From Chionoecetes opilio (lineage: Eukaryota > Arthropoda > Malacostraca > Decapoda > Majidae), in contig JACEEZ010019084.1 in NCBI GenBank assembly GCA_016584305.1, positions 22,178 through 86,177 of the forward strand: a stretch of DNA of 64,000 bases, read 5' to 3'. The notes beneath the pieces were generated by a model that was not told the origin of the DNA, did not search any database, and saw nothing but the letters and a program-made list of their open reading frames with translations. Below, in pieces: positions 1 through 10,810 of the stretch. How positions within the stretch are numbered: position 1 is the first letter of the stretch; every line of letters starts with the position of its first letter. The position numbers and the translations under genes were made by a program.

Positions 1-599
1 TCATACTGGTCCACGTTATCGAGGTGGAGTTCAAGGTCGTCGACTCGACACTTCAACGTTGTTATGTAATTTTTCAGGAGGTGAATCTGTTTTTCTTTTT
101 TTGCTATCTTTTTATATGTCAGTTAGTTTGTCATTCAGATTAGTAGTTATAATTTTGTAATCACTTTAACTAACGTTTTGTGTTCTTCAGGCTGGGATTC
201 AAATAGAGCGTTCACATCACTCTCACTGTCAATGGTTGCCCCGTTTCCTTGGTTGGTCGTTAAGGTAGAAGTGTTGCGTGTAATCACCAATTTTATGTGC
301 ACAGAAGTGTGTAATACTTGGTAAAAGCAACACTAGGGACACTTTGCGTTTACGAGAAAGAAAGTTTGACACACCGGTGCAGGAATCGTGTTAGTTAAAT
401 TGGTATTTTGCTTGGGTCACGGGTGGCATTTTAGGAGTGGGGAAGGGTGTGTGTTGCCAGCTTGACGTCCTGAACTGAACTGTGAAACGCAGTGTTACAC
501 TCAAGATGGCAGAATTACAATAAAACTAAGAAATTCTACAATTAAACATACAATTATTGATGAGAAGCAATTAATAACTTTCCCTTGAAAAGTACACCC
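1..599. other. Anonymous sequence, no gene recognised
   Basis: I see no long open frame, RNA gene or recognisable repeat here. The stretch is of mixed composition with short T-rich runs. Confidence 0.5.
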
Positions 600-676
600 C
601 CATACACACGAAGAAAAAAATTTAAAGTTTACAAAGATACTAAGCCCTTTGGGTTTGATTTCGGGCTTTTATTTAC
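600..676 (+). repeat. 77-bp repeat, copy 1
   Basis: This block runs from CCATACACACGAAGAAA to a TTTCGGGCTTTTATTTAC end and recurs almost unchanged at 1276-1349. It contains a short imperfect stem (AAGCCC ... GGGCTT) followed by a T run, so it could be the conserved 3' end of a small retroposon. No coding potential is seen. Identity as a repeat is seen directly; the element class is unknown. Confidence 0.6.
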
Positions 677-1275
677 GGAGCAGAAGATAAGCTTTTTGGC
701 TGGCGGATGGTTTTTCCAGGCTGGTTGAGATGGTCGACACGGGCTGCTGGAAAGGGAGTCTGGAGTCTGGATCATGGAAGGCGGCTAGTGGGAGGAGTGA
801 CAATACCGAGTGATGCTTTGTTAGAGATGAAAAGGGATGGAGATGGTGTTGGAAGGGAAAAATCAGAGTGGAAGGTGTTAGTTGAGTAAGGGAGTTTACA
901 TATTTCCAAGTTTATTAAAAAAAAGGGGGGGGGGGCAATTATAGGAAAGGGGCTGGTGTTTCAATAATAAAAGGGAGGTGTGAGGGTAGTGCTTTCCTGG
1001 TGCTTGTGGCGGTGCAAGGGAGAGGGATACAAAGGAAGAACAGACAGCAACAGCCCTACGGAGGAAGGAAGGGAAGGATGAAGAGAGGAGAAGGAGGAGG
1101 AGGAAGGCAATGGAAATAGGGAACGAGGGAAAGAGACACCGCAGGGTAATACCATAAAAAACTTAGTTATAACTGTAGTAGCCATAATATCTAGGATTGT
1201 AACTTGAATATAGACAAAATATCTTTAAGAACGCTTTGTTTGTTCCCTCTTCAACAAACACACACACACACACAC
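677..1275. other. Anonymous sequence with purine-rich patch and (CA)n
   Basis: A G run lies near 926-937, a purine-rich stretch at 1060-1140 and a short (CA)n at about 1256-1275. Two short open frames exist (707-889 plus, 961-1185 minus), but neither resembles a known protein and the second is low complexity, so I do not call them genes. Confidence 0.5.
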
Positions 1276-1349
1276 CCATACACACGAAGAAAGAAATTAA
1301 GTTTACAAAGATACTAAGCCCCGTTGGTTGATTTCGGGCTTTTTATTAC
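1276..1349 (+). repeat. 77-bp repeat, copy 2
   Basis: Second copy of the block at 600-676, same orientation, about 676 bp downstream. It is preceded by (CA)n. The AAGCCC ... GGGCTT stem and T-rich end are kept. Confidence 0.6.
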
Positions 1350-1570
1350 TCCTATTTAATTGTCATTGGCCAGTCATTGTTAAGTCATGTTAATAATAAA
1401 AAGTTCCATTATTATTTAGTTCCTTATCACCAATGGTCTAGTCCTAGTAGCATTCTAACCTAAGCACGCTCAGCACGGTTTTTATCAGTCACTTCAGTTC
1501 ATAGCTCAGAAGCAGCTGCCCAGGGATGTTCACCTGTGTCCAGTCGTGGCAAGAAGGGAGAATGCCTTAA
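1350..1570. other. Anonymous sequence
   Basis: AT-rich spacer between the 77-bp repeat and the CR1-like LINE end; nothing recognised. Confidence 0.4.
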
Positions 1571-3297
1571 GAACATAAGAACATAAGAAAATAAGGAAGT
1601 TACAAGAGGCCGCGAGGCCTACACGTGGTAGTTCCTGTCACCTAACACTACCTACATCCACCTTTCATCCCCATCCATGAACATATCCAGCTCCCCTTTA
1701 AAGCTCCTCTAATGACTAACTACCTGCCTACTGAGACCATTCCATTCATTCACGACCCTATTTGTGAGCCAGTTTTTCCCAATTTCCTTTCTAATTCTAC
1801 GCTTTTCCAGCTTGAATCCGTTACTTCTTGTTCTACCCTGGTTAAAAGCCGTAAGAACTTTTCCTACCTCTCCTTTATTAAATCTCTTTATCCACTTTAA
1901 AAACTTCTATCAGATCGCCCTTACTCTCGTCTCTCGAGTGAGTGTAATTTTAATAACTTCAATCTCTTTCATAACAATGTTACGCATCCTTTTATCATGT
2001 TGGTCTTCCTTTTTGCACTTTTTCTAACGACACTATATCCATCCAGTAATATGGAGACCAAAACTGAACTGCAAAGTCTAGGTGAGGCCTGAATAGAGCC
2101 AGATAAAGCTTTAGAATAACTTCCGCACTTCTACTTTTAACACTTCTGGTAATGAATCCTAATACTCTATTAGCTCTATTTCTGGCCTCAATACATTGTT
2201 TCCCAGGTCGGAGGTCGGGCTCACCTCACTCCAAGATCTTTTTCACCTTCTGATCTTTTCAGCGATACATTGCTTATGGTGTATGTATTACCAGGGTTTT
2301 TCCTACCAACATCATAACGCTACATTTTATCAATATTAAATTCCATCTGCCATCTGATGCCCACTCGTTAAGTTTATCTAAGTTCCCTGCAATATGTTTT
2401 CGTCAGACTGGGATCCAATAAATCCTACCTAACTCGTCTCATCGCAAACTGCTGATATCACTGTCTAATTCCACTATCAAGTTCGTTGATGATAAATCAA
2501 AAATAGTATGGGCCCAAAACAGACCCTTGTGGAAATCACTTGTAACCAGTCCCCATCAGGTTGGACCATTAATTGTGAACCCTTTGTTGCTATTACTTAG
2601 CCAAGCTTGATCCAATGAAGAACCTTCCCATCTATACATGGAGCTCTAACCTTATTTAAGAGTCGTCGTGTGGTACTTTGTCAAATGCCCCTTACTAAAG
2701 TCCAGATATATTCATCCTAATTCCTATTTTATTCTGCCGTCTTAAAACTTCCTATAAAAACTCAATCAATTGGTGGAAGACATGATCTACCTTGGTGAAT
2801 CCATGTTGTGAATCATTGATCCAAAACTACGTTACTAAGTGCTCTATAATGTTGATTTTGCAATAATAGATTACAATAATTTACCCACCATGATTTATAT
2901 ACGGGTCGATAATTTGACTTAGTCCTCTGTCTCCCTCATTAAATATGGGAACAAACATTTCCTCTCCTCCAACATACACATGCACATCGGCATATTCTTC
3001 AACCGAATTCCCAAAATGTGCACTAACGGCTTCCTAAGAGCCTCCTTGCATTCCTTTAATACCCTGGATACACTTCATCTGGTCCTGGCGAATTAATTGT
3101 TTAATTTTTCTATTCCCCTCCTCCACCATTTCCCTAGTTATCCACAATATCTTGAGTTTTCTCCTCATCGCTCCTTTGACATCTGTTCACTATCAGGTAT
3201 CTTCTGTGTATCCTCCTCCGTAAAAACACGTAAGAAATAATCATTTAGACTCCTACAATATCCTCATCCCGTATTTTAAGACCTCACCTGTCCTGAC
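1571..3297 (-). mobile_element. CR1-like LINE, 3' part of ORF2, decayed
   Basis: Read on the minus strand this is the reverse transcriptase and C-terminal domain of a CR1-like non-LTR retrotransposon, broken by many indels. Visible pieces in order are a degraded LDFSKAFD-type motif A near 2700, PQGSVLGP near 2520, the NIDK...VGRKNPGNTYT and EKDLGVR block near 2230-2340, and the LHSLERR and NGMVS pieces of the C-terminal domain between 1740 and 1940. The 3' end at 1571 is a tandem TTCTTATG-type motif, as is usual for CR1/L2 elements. The copy matches the plus-strand element at 37875-40945. It would act in target-primed reverse transcription, but as written it cannot encode a functional enzyme. 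Family assignment is from recognised motifs, not a search. Confidence 0.8.
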
Positions 3298-3955
3298 ATA
3301 GGTCAGGACAGGGTGAGGTCTAACGGATGGGATATGTTTAAAATCTAAATGATTATTTCCTAAGTGTTTTTACTGAGGAGGATACACAGACGATACTGAT
3401 AGTGAACAGTGTTCAAAGTAAGCGATGAGGAGAAAACTCAAAGATATTTGATAACTAAGGAAATGTGGAAGAGGGATAGAAAATGAAGAATTTAAAATCG
3501 CCAGTACCAGCTGAAGTGTATCCCAGGGTATTAAAGAATGCAAGGAGGTTGTTAGTGAGTAGTTATTGCACATTTTTTGGAAATCGGTTGCGAGATAGGC
3601 CCAGTGTGCCATTATGTGGAGGAAAGGGCAATATTGTTCCATATTAAAAAAAGGGAGACAGAGCGCACCCGTATCGACCCATAATTATCTACCCGTAAGT
3701 TCTAAACGCAGTGGTGGGTAATTTATTGGAATCTATTAATGCAAAAAACCATTGGCGAGCAATTAGAGAAACATATTTGTGATCCATGATTCACAACATG
3801 GATTCACCAAGGGTAGCGTCATGTCTCACCAATTTATTGAGTTTTTATAGGAAAGTTTTTGAGGTACGGCAGATAATGATAAGTATTATGATATAATATA
3901 TTGGACTTTAGTAAGGCATTTGACAAGCGGTACCAAACGAGCCGATTGAATACTT
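2690..3955. repeat. Large imperfect inverted repeat (head-to-head CR1-like copies)
   Basis: The minus-strand copy (left arm, about 2690-3297) and a plus-strand copy (right arm, about 3298-3955) contain the same part of the element and meet at a centre of GACCTCACCTGTCCTGAC facing GTCAGGACAGGGTGAGGTC. Arms are roughly 600 bp each and differ by scattered substitutions and indels. Left-arm sequence continues 1.1 kb further to the 3' end of the element; the right arm stops near 3955. Confidence 0.75.
3298..3955 (+). mobile_element. CR1-like LINE fragment, plus strand
   Basis: This segment parallels 39180-39830 of the longer plus-strand copy: the region just upstream of and into the reverse transcriptase, ending shortly after the GGACTTTAGTAAGGCATTTGAC motif A coding sequence. 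It is frame-broken throughout. The 273-base open frame on the opposite strand (3370-3642) is an accident. It ends abruptly near 3955, where similarity to the other copies stops. Confidence 0.7.
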
Positions 3956-4657
3956 TTGAAGGGTTGGTTTTGGGCTAAAAAACACTTTAGGAGTATTAGA
4001 TAAAAGGAAAAACTATGGCGGTAACGCTTGCAGCATTCACAAACTAGTAGGACTCATGACGTTTGCGTGCGTGTGTGAGGGTGTGATTGGAATCACACGG
4101 AACACAAAGGGAGGAATCACACGGAACGTGGTCTACCACCAGGTCACTTTGACCAGTGACCATACGAATGCATCAACCACGATGGAGTTTGCAATCACAT
4201 GTTGCCTAATATAATAGTATTATCTTATACTACAATTACAAACATCAATACATGGGTCCGAAGGGTCCACAGCACTTGTAAATATCTAACACGATTACAA
4301 AAAAAAATTCGCCTATTAGATAATGACGTTATTAAATACAATTTAATTACTTCATGTCAATGATAAATGTAAAGTATATTTGCATATCCAAATAACGATA
4401 TAATAAATAATAAACACATCACCACCACCAAAGAAGCATCACCTTCATTATAAATCTTCACTTTCTTCTTACACACCTTTTTACACGTTGACTTATTCAA
4501 AACCACACACACACACACAAACGCAGACACACCTCCCTTTTATCAGTTGTTAAAAGACCATTAAAATAAAAGACAATATTTCTTGAAGTTTTTGTCGATG
4601 ATTGAAATGTTTCTGTCATGAAACCTCGAAAAAATGACGGCTTTTACTTCATCACAT

Positions 4658-4660
<3 letters not shown>
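3956..4660. other. Anonymous AT-rich sequence
   Basis: No coding sequence recognised. A short (CA)n lies near 4505-4518. The stretch ends at the GA microsatellite. Confidence 0.5.
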
Positions 4661-4692
<32 letters not shown>

Positions 4693-4736
4693 GAGGAGAG
4701 GAGAGAGAGAGAGAGAGGAGAGAGAGAGAGGAGAGT

Positions 4737-4808
<72 letters not shown>

Positions 4809-4859
4809 CGAGAGAGAGAGAGAGAGAGAGAGATGAGAGAGAGAAAGAGAGAGAGAGAG

Positions 4860-4907
<48 letters not shown>

Positions 4908-5000
4908 GAGGAGAGAGAGGAGAGAGAGAGAGGAGAGAGAAGAGAGAGAGGAGAGAGAGGACGAGGAGGAGAGAAGAGAGAGGGAGAAGAGAGAGAGAGA
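4661..5000. repeat. (GA)n microsatellite, about 340 bp
   Basis: Nearly pure GA dinucleotide with GAGGAGA interruptions. It generates long open frames of alternating Arg-Glu on the plus strand and Leu-Ser on the minus strand, which are not genes. It abuts the 3' end of the minus-strand LINE-A. Confidence 0.95.
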
Positions 5001-5205
5001 TTCATATAGATTCAAAACTTTTTTTCACAATTAACATTTGTGAAAAAGACTGTTCAGGATAACAGTCTTATCTGGGTTTATACAGAGTTTAGCTGATGAA
5101 AAAACAAGTACATCGATATGAGTGACAATGGTAGTTGTAGTAGGTTATGCATATAAGAGGAGGAACAGAGGAAGATCATTATAGTTTTTGTTGTCCTTAG
5201 ATTAA

Positions 5206-6110
5206 TCACTTTATGGCACAGAATTCGGGATGCACACTTTGGATTGTTTGGGAGGATATTATTGAAGTGATGCACAAGTTCAGCAAGGTGGGTGAAGGCA
5301 CAGAACACTGTTGTCTTTGACGGGTGACGTGGCCACAGTCACGAAGGTAGTGAGCAAGGGTGTGCCCATCATCAACTGCACACAGTCTTCAGCGTCTCCC
5401 TTCCTCCGGCGTGTTGATGCCGATTTCCCATCCATAAGGGTACCCAAGTTGATCCTGGATCTCACCACCTCGCACAGCCGGCTTAGGTGGCGTGGTGGTG
5501 GAGGCGGGCAGTCAGCGGCCACATCGGTGAACCACCGGGCACTCGCGCTGCCGCGGCATGCTTCTTGGTCTTGCACCCTCCGTTTATGTCCCTCTGCCCG
5601 GCGCCTCACTGTGCCCCGCAGCTGTTGGAGGGTCCTGGGAATAACGACAGTCACTGCTTCATTCATGGCCGCCTGATTGGCCAAGGTGTCTGCTTCCTTA
5701 TTGCCTGATATGCCAACATGGGACGCGACCCAGGTGACGGTGACGCTCCTGCCCATGTTGTGGATGGCCTTGACTGCCACACGAATGGCGCGTGTCAGGT
5801 GGATATTCTCAGTGTCCTGCTTGTTGATGGAAGCTATGGCGGTCATGGAGTCCGTGACGATGAGGATGTTGAAGCTGTGGGTGGTGTGGGCGTGATTTAG
5901 TGCTATATATATGGCTGCTAGTTCTGTTTGCGGGGAGGAAGATAAATCTGAGGACCGCGCGGAGGCTGTGGTGAGGTTGGCAGTGGCGGCAGGACCCTCG
6001 CCACCCACTTTGCACACAAAGGCCGCGCCTGATCTTCCTGCGTCAGGATCTGTTGAGCCATCGGGGTAGTAAACTGCTGCGTGTGGCTCCCTAACGCCTT
6101 GAACGTTTTT
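5206..6110 (-). pseudogene. LINE-A ORF2: RNase H domain and C-terminal Cys/His region
   Basis: RNase H removes the RNA strand of the RNA-DNA hybrid during retrotransposition. All four acidic positions are visible: YYPDGS near 6055, QTELAAI near 5915, TDSMTAI near 5850, and the HVGISGNKEAD block near 5700. The frame is open from about 6110 to 5375. There a one-base shift moves the C-terminus into another frame, where HTLAHYLRDC continues to a stop at 5206-5208; this matches THYLLSC of LINE-B. The nominal stop at 5280 is therefore probably not the original end. There is no ATG near the frame's start, as expected for the middle of a polyprotein. Confidence 0.85.
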
Positions 6111-6763
6111 ACAAAACTTCTTGCCTCAGTTCCACGGGTAGGCATTCACGTTTCTTTCACCGTAGTGGTCTGACGACTGTTTTGATGAGTGAGGCCTCCC
6201 ATGGGGCCGTGGCGTTAAGCTCTGGAGGGATAATTGCGGTAATTATGGCCTCCCAGGCGACTCCAAAGTGCTGTAGAGTCTCTACCGCCCTCTTAAGCCA
6301 CCTGCCTTGACCGCGTTGACCTTCATGATGGTTGTGAAGCTGTGTGTGAACGTCATCTGGATGGTCGGCTCTGATGTACGATTTTATGAGAAAGTTGGCC
6401 GTGTTGTTTTTAAATTTTGCTGTCAATGATTGTACTTGGGCGTCCGCCCTCATGTTTTCAATCTTGGTTCATTTCGGAGCTCCCAAGGCGGTCCTCAGCG
6501 CCTCATTCTGTATGATTTCCAGGGATTTGGCATCAGTGGTGGTTACGTTGAGGAGAGTGAAACTGGCATAATCAACATGTGAGCGCACCAAGGATTTGTA
6601 TGCGCTCAAGATTACGGTGCCTGAAGCTCCCATTCCCTTTCCATGATAGCGCCCTCAGTATCCTATTCCTTGCCCTGCACTTGTCCTTCAGATGTTGGAT
6701 CTCGGCCTTGCAGCTGTTGTTGCGGGCAACAATGACGCCAAGATAGCGATGCGTCGCCACCCA
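6111..6763 (-). pseudogene. LINE-A ORF2: RT thumb and linker, frameshifted
   Basis: Two frames carry the region between RT and RNase H. The first piece (6572-6760) starts THRYLGVIVARNN, equivalent to FQYLGMWHDRG in LINE-B, and includes the KDKCRARNRILRAL helix. The second piece (6157-6453) contains the long linker before RNase H. Small indels separate them. The order matches LINE-B without gaps, so this was one open frame. It is unlikely to be translated as written. Confidence 0.75.
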
Positions 6764-7849
6764 CTACATGTTTTTGCCTTGGAGTTGTAGTGTGTTCAGG
6801 GGAGTGTTCCTTGTTTTGGCCATGGCTTTGGTCTTGGTCTGAGATATGGTGAAGTCAATTTCTTCACATTTTTCCGCCAGAAGGTTCAGTGACTCTTGCA
6901 TGGTATTGGTGGAGTCTCTGTCTGTCATCTGCAGGACAACGTCATCAGCATAGTCGATGTGTTGTGACCCCTCCGGGTAAGGGAGTCTGGCAAGCACGTT
7001 CATCAGGATATTAAACAGTGTAGGACTGATGACTACTCCCTGTGGCGTTCCATTTTCTAGCCTCATGTAAGCAGTAGCTTTCCCCTGGAATATAACACGG
7101 ACCTTTCTGTCCGAGAGGTATTGCTGCACCCACAGGAGGAGCTTGTCCTTCACTCCCATCTTGGCGAGCTCAGCGAGGATGGGCAGTGGTTGTGCCCTGT
7201 CGAATGCTTTTTCTATATCAAGAAACCCAGCTGTCTTGGCCTTGTCCTTTGCATAGTAGTTGGCGAGGCAGTTGGCAGTGCTCCAATGCTTGACAAAGCC
7301 ATTCACACCTGTATATAAATGGCCGATCTTGTAGGTGAGCCGGTTGAGTAACATGCGTTCCAGCATCTTACATAAGATTGAAGTGAGGCTGGTGGGGAGG
7401 AACTTGTTGTCTTCGCCTGGTTTTGGGACTGGAATGATATTATTAGCTGTTGTCCATTCCTGAGGGAGCGTCCCCTGGGTGAGGGACATGTTAAAGAGCT
7501 GCAGGTGAGGGTCACCTTCGACATTGCAGACAGCGTTCAGCATGGAGTAGGTTATGCCGTCCTCACCAGGCGCTGCGTCACTACTCGTTTTCTGCGCCCT
7601 GAGCAGCTCCTCCCTCGTGATGGGCTCATCAGTGTCATCCGATAGGTGTGTGGCCGCTATGACGGCGGCCAGCCTCGCTGGACCAAGGTTGGTCTTGGCT
7701 ACTTTGATGTTAGGAGATATATTTATATTCGCTAACCGCTCGTAGTAGTCCCTCATGAGCTCAGACGCCTTCCTCACCGGGTCGGGGTGGGCGGGAGGCT
7801 TCGTGTTTTTGCCTCTAACGCATTTGACATGCCTCCACACCTGGGTCAT
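6764..7849 (-). pseudogene. LINE-A ORF2: reverse transcriptase palm and fingers
   Basis: An intact 361-codon frame covers the core of a non-LTR reverse transcriptase. In order it shows the pre-RT linker (PPAHPDP), GEDGITYSMLNA near residue 95, the VPKPGEDNK finger loop, motif A FLDIEKAFDRA, the GTPQGVVISPTLFNILM motif and the catalytic YADDVV. All catalytic aspartates are present. The apparent ATG start at 7849 is an artefact: the codon is internal methionine of the longer protein, whose upstream part lies at 12151-12765 beyond the inserted LINE-B. With LINE-B removed the frame reads THTTN-MTQVW without a break. Confidence 0.9.
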
Positions 7850-7850
7850 G

Positions 7851-8069
7851 TTTTTTTTGTTTTTTTAAATTTATTTACATCTATTACATAATATATATAT
7901 ACATATACATATACATATGCACATACATACACATACACATACATACACATACATATATACATAAAAAAAAAACAGTAATAAATGAGCGGGCATCAGCCCG
8001 CCGCTGTAGCCGCAGCCACAGTCAGGTCACAGGTGGGCGGGGCGTGAGGTCAATCCCGCTCCTTAGTGT
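7851..8069 (-). other. LINE-B 3' UTR and A-rich tail
   Basis: After the ORF2 stop the minus strand carries about 70 bp of GC-rich sequence, then about 110 bp of T/A/G simple repeat (ATGTATATATG type) and a final A-rich run interrupted by one C. The A-rich end marks the priming site of target-primed reverse transcription. Confidence 0.75.
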
Positions 8070-9938
8070 TCATCGGGGGGGTGGGGCGGCACGCGCCACC
8101 TCCAGCAGCAGGGACAGATTTTTCTGAAACTGCCGTACGAGGGCGGCCGCGCTTTCCGGGCCGACGCACTGTCTGAGCCGCTCTGTAGCGGGACAGGAAA
8201 GCAGGTAGTGGGTCAGGGGATGGGGGGTCATATGAGGACAGTGCTCACACGGCCGCTCCTCAAACCCGTCCCTCAGCTCCTCCAGGGTTACGTAGCCAAG
8301 CCGAAGTCGGTGTAGAACGACCTCCTCGGCTCGGGACAGCTGCTGGGCGGGGCGTAACGGCTCGCTGTTGATCGTGGCTTGTTTGTGCAAGGCTGCCTGC
8401 CTCGATGTTTGCACCAGCTGACGATACTGTTGCTCTGCGGCACAGACGGCAGCGCGTCTGGCCAGTACCTTGGCCCCTTGGATGCTGGGTAAGACAGTCA
8501 AGGCCACCGCTGGATGTCTGGTGGCCTCCCGGGCCGCCTCATCGGCCGCCTCGTTGCCACGGACGCCTATGTGGCTGGGCACCCAGTTGAACCTTACGCG
8601 GCGCCCCTGCGCGGCGAGGCCCTGGATGTGGCCCAGGATGGCGGTGGTGAGCTGCACGTTGTCCATCGGTGTGCGGGGCTGCCGTAGGACCTGCAGGGCA
8701 GACATGGAGTCGGTGTGAATCACCACGACCTCCTCCTGTCGGCCCAGGCCGTGCTGTAGGGCGCGCTCTATCGCCACCAGCTCCGTCTGCAGCGTGAACC
8801 AATGGTCAGGTGTCCTCCAGGACAGCACCTCACCGCCCGTAACCACCGCAGCACCTGTCAGGCCTCTCTCAGGGTCAACGGAGCCGTCGGTGTAGTAGAT
8901 AGCGACCGCGACGCTGCTGGGAACATTGGCGTGCGCCACCGCCTGCAGAGCGACGCTGCTGGGAACATTGGTGTGCGCCACCGCCTGCAGGGCGTGCTGC
9001 CTCAGCTCCTCCCGCGTGCACAACGCCTTCGCGGCCGGCAGTGTGGCGATAATCACCTGGGCGGCAGAGAGCTGCAACGGTGGCGGAGCGACGTAGTTGA
9101 CAGCGGGGCGGTCAGGTCCGTCCAGTAGCAGGTGGGTGTGGCCGGGGAGGAGGTGGATGGCGGCGTCTGCCACCCTCTGCAGCCAGGTGTTGCCCGGCGA
9201 TAGGTCACGCTGCTGCTGTGGCAAGACCCTGCACAGCCTGTCCCGCGCGACAGACTCCCTTGCCTGGCAGAGGATCTTGGCCACCCGAGAGGCCACGATC
9301 TGTCGAACCCTGGTGGCTAGGGGCACCAACCGTGCCTCCGCCTGCATGACGCGGGTGTTTTCCCAGCGCGGTGCCCCCAGCAGGGTCCTCAAAGCTCGGT
9401 TCTGAAGGACCTCTAATTTCCTCTGCTGAGTAAGCGATAACGAGACAAGCACGGGCGCGCTGTAGTCTACAAGGGCGCGCACAGTGTGCACGTAGAAAAG
9501 GCGCAGCACTGATGACGTGACCCCGGCGTGGGTCCTCGTCATGGCCCTCATGACGTCGAGCCTGGTCTCAGCCCTCTCCCTCAGATACGTGACCTGAGTA
9601 GTGAAGTGGAGGCCCCGGTCATGCCACATTCCGAGGTACTGGAAGGCGTGGGTCCAAGCCAGCCTGATGCCCTGTATCTGTAGAGGACAGACCGGGGGGG
9701 CAGCGGCCTTGGACACCATGACCTTGGACTTCTCAGCCGATATCTTAAGACCCAGCTCTCTGCACTTGCAACTGACCAGGTCAAGGGCTTGCTGGGTCAG
9801 AGACACCCGGTCACCCCGGCCAGTGACGACAAGGACCAAGTCGTCGGCGTAGCTGAGAAGTGCCGTGCCCTCCCGGAACGGCAGGCCGACCAGCTGCTCC
9901 ATCAGGAGGTTGAAAAGGGTGGGGCTTAGGACCCCGCC
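8070..9938 (-). pseudogene. LINE-B ORF2, second part: RT catalytic core to RNase H
   Basis: A 610-codon frame downstream of a single in-frame stop. It begins in the RT with GGVLSPTLFNLLM and carries the catalytic SYADDLVLVV (residues 17-26), then FQYLGMWHDRG near 87, a linker, and a complete RNase H domain: YYTDGS near 337, QTELVAIE near 372, HTDSMSAL near 396, and PSHIGVRGNEAADEAA near 443. It ends with a Cys/His motif, CEHCPHMTPHPLTHYLLSC, near residue 555. A 14-residue segment just before RNase H is tandemly duplicated. All catalytic residues are present. It fails only because translation would stop at 9939-9941. Confidence 0.9.
8908..8991 (-). repeat. 42-bp in-frame tandem duplication
   Basis: Two adjacent 42-bp units (8908-8949 and 8950-8991) encode ALQAVAHANVPSSV and ALQAVAHTNVPSSV on the minus strand. 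They lie in the linker immediately before the RNase H domain and keep the reading frame. Confidence 0.9.
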
Positions 9939-10810
9939 CTACGGCGTGCCGTTCTCCAGCTCCCTGTAGCTGGATTTGCGCCACTGGAACCTGACCCTGG
10001 CGCGGCGGTGCCAGAGGTAATCCTCAATCCAGGCGAGGTGTCTGCCCCGCACGCCCCGCCGCACCAGCGCGGCCAGGATGGCGTGGGCGTTGGCCAGCTC
10101 AAACGCCTTGTCCAGGTCAAGAAAGACGGCAACAGCAGGGCGGTTGTCGATTTGGGCCAGGAGGGCCATGACGCTGTTGGAGGTGCCCACCCCCGTGGTG
10201 AAGCCGAAGATGTGTGGGTGGAGGTCTCCTAGGCGCCACAGGAGGCGGGTCAGCACCATCCTCTCCGCCGTCTTGGCCGTGCAGCTCATCAGGGAGATTG
10301 GGCGCGGCTTGGTGGGTACCCTGGGCTTAGGGATGGGCTGGATGTCGGCCTCCTTCCACGCCGAGGGCAAGCGGCCAGCCAGCCAGGAGGAGTTGATCAG
10401 GGCCAGGAGTGCCGCCTCCCCGGCCGCCCCAGCGTGGGCCAGCATCGAGTAGGTGACGCCATCAGCGCCCACAGCGGTGTCCCGTTCCTTCCGGGCCCTT
10501 ACCAGCTCCCGGGAAGTGAAGGGCTGATCAGTGGCGTCGGGGCGAGCGCGAGCGGCGCCGATGACAGCCTCGCGCACAGGTTGAAGCTGAACCTGCAGCC
10601 GCTGGACACGGGAGGGGAGTTGGTCACTGCTACCCCTAGAGACAAACATCCCCACCAGGCGCTCAGCCTCCTGTAACGGCTGGGGGTGGGCGGGAGGGCG
10701 GGGAGGTCTCTTTCTGGAGGCTGTCCTCACCTTGCCCCACAGCTCGGCCAGCTTGGTGTGTTGGTTAAAACCTGCGCACCATTCGAGCCATTTGGTTTCC
10801 CGAACCCGCC
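9939..10810 (-). pseudogene. LINE-B ORF2, first RT part, ending at a nonsense codon
   Basis: Open from about 10807 (ETKWLEWCAGF, beyond the first ATG at 10730) to a TAG at 9939-9941. It shows VGADGVTYSML near residue 88, IPKPRVPTKPRPISLM near 132-147 and motif A VFLDLDKAFELA near 202. The stop falls in the conserved GTPQGG motif, where CAG has become TAG; the same frame continues on the other side for 610 codons. So this is one ORF2 with a single nonsense change, not two genes. Confidence 0.9.

Larger units (their letters stand above)
5001..7850 (-). mobile_element. LINE-A, 3' part: RT, RNase H and 3' UTR
   Basis: Minus-strand 3' section of an I-like LINE with an RNase H domain. Its 5' edge at 7850 abuts the A-rich tail of LINE-B, and its sequence resumes at 12151, where the reading frame joins exactly. 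The 3' UTR (about 5001-5205) ends next to the (GA)n tract. Together with 12151-12765 and the inverted 12766-15788 it makes up nearly one whole element. Confidence 0.85.

Noticed and set aside
4644..5015. Arg-Glu and Leu-Ser open frames over GA/CT tracts (also at 24.8, 41.5, 42.3, 42.8, 44.2, 45.0, 56.5 and 57.2 kb)
   Set aside because: Dinucleotide repeats without stops; not coding.
5311..5900. Plus-strand frames opposite LINE-A RNase H
   Set aside because: Antisense shadows.
8405..9852. Several plus-strand frames opposite LINE-B ORF2
   Set aside because: Antisense shadows of a well-supported minus-strand ORF.
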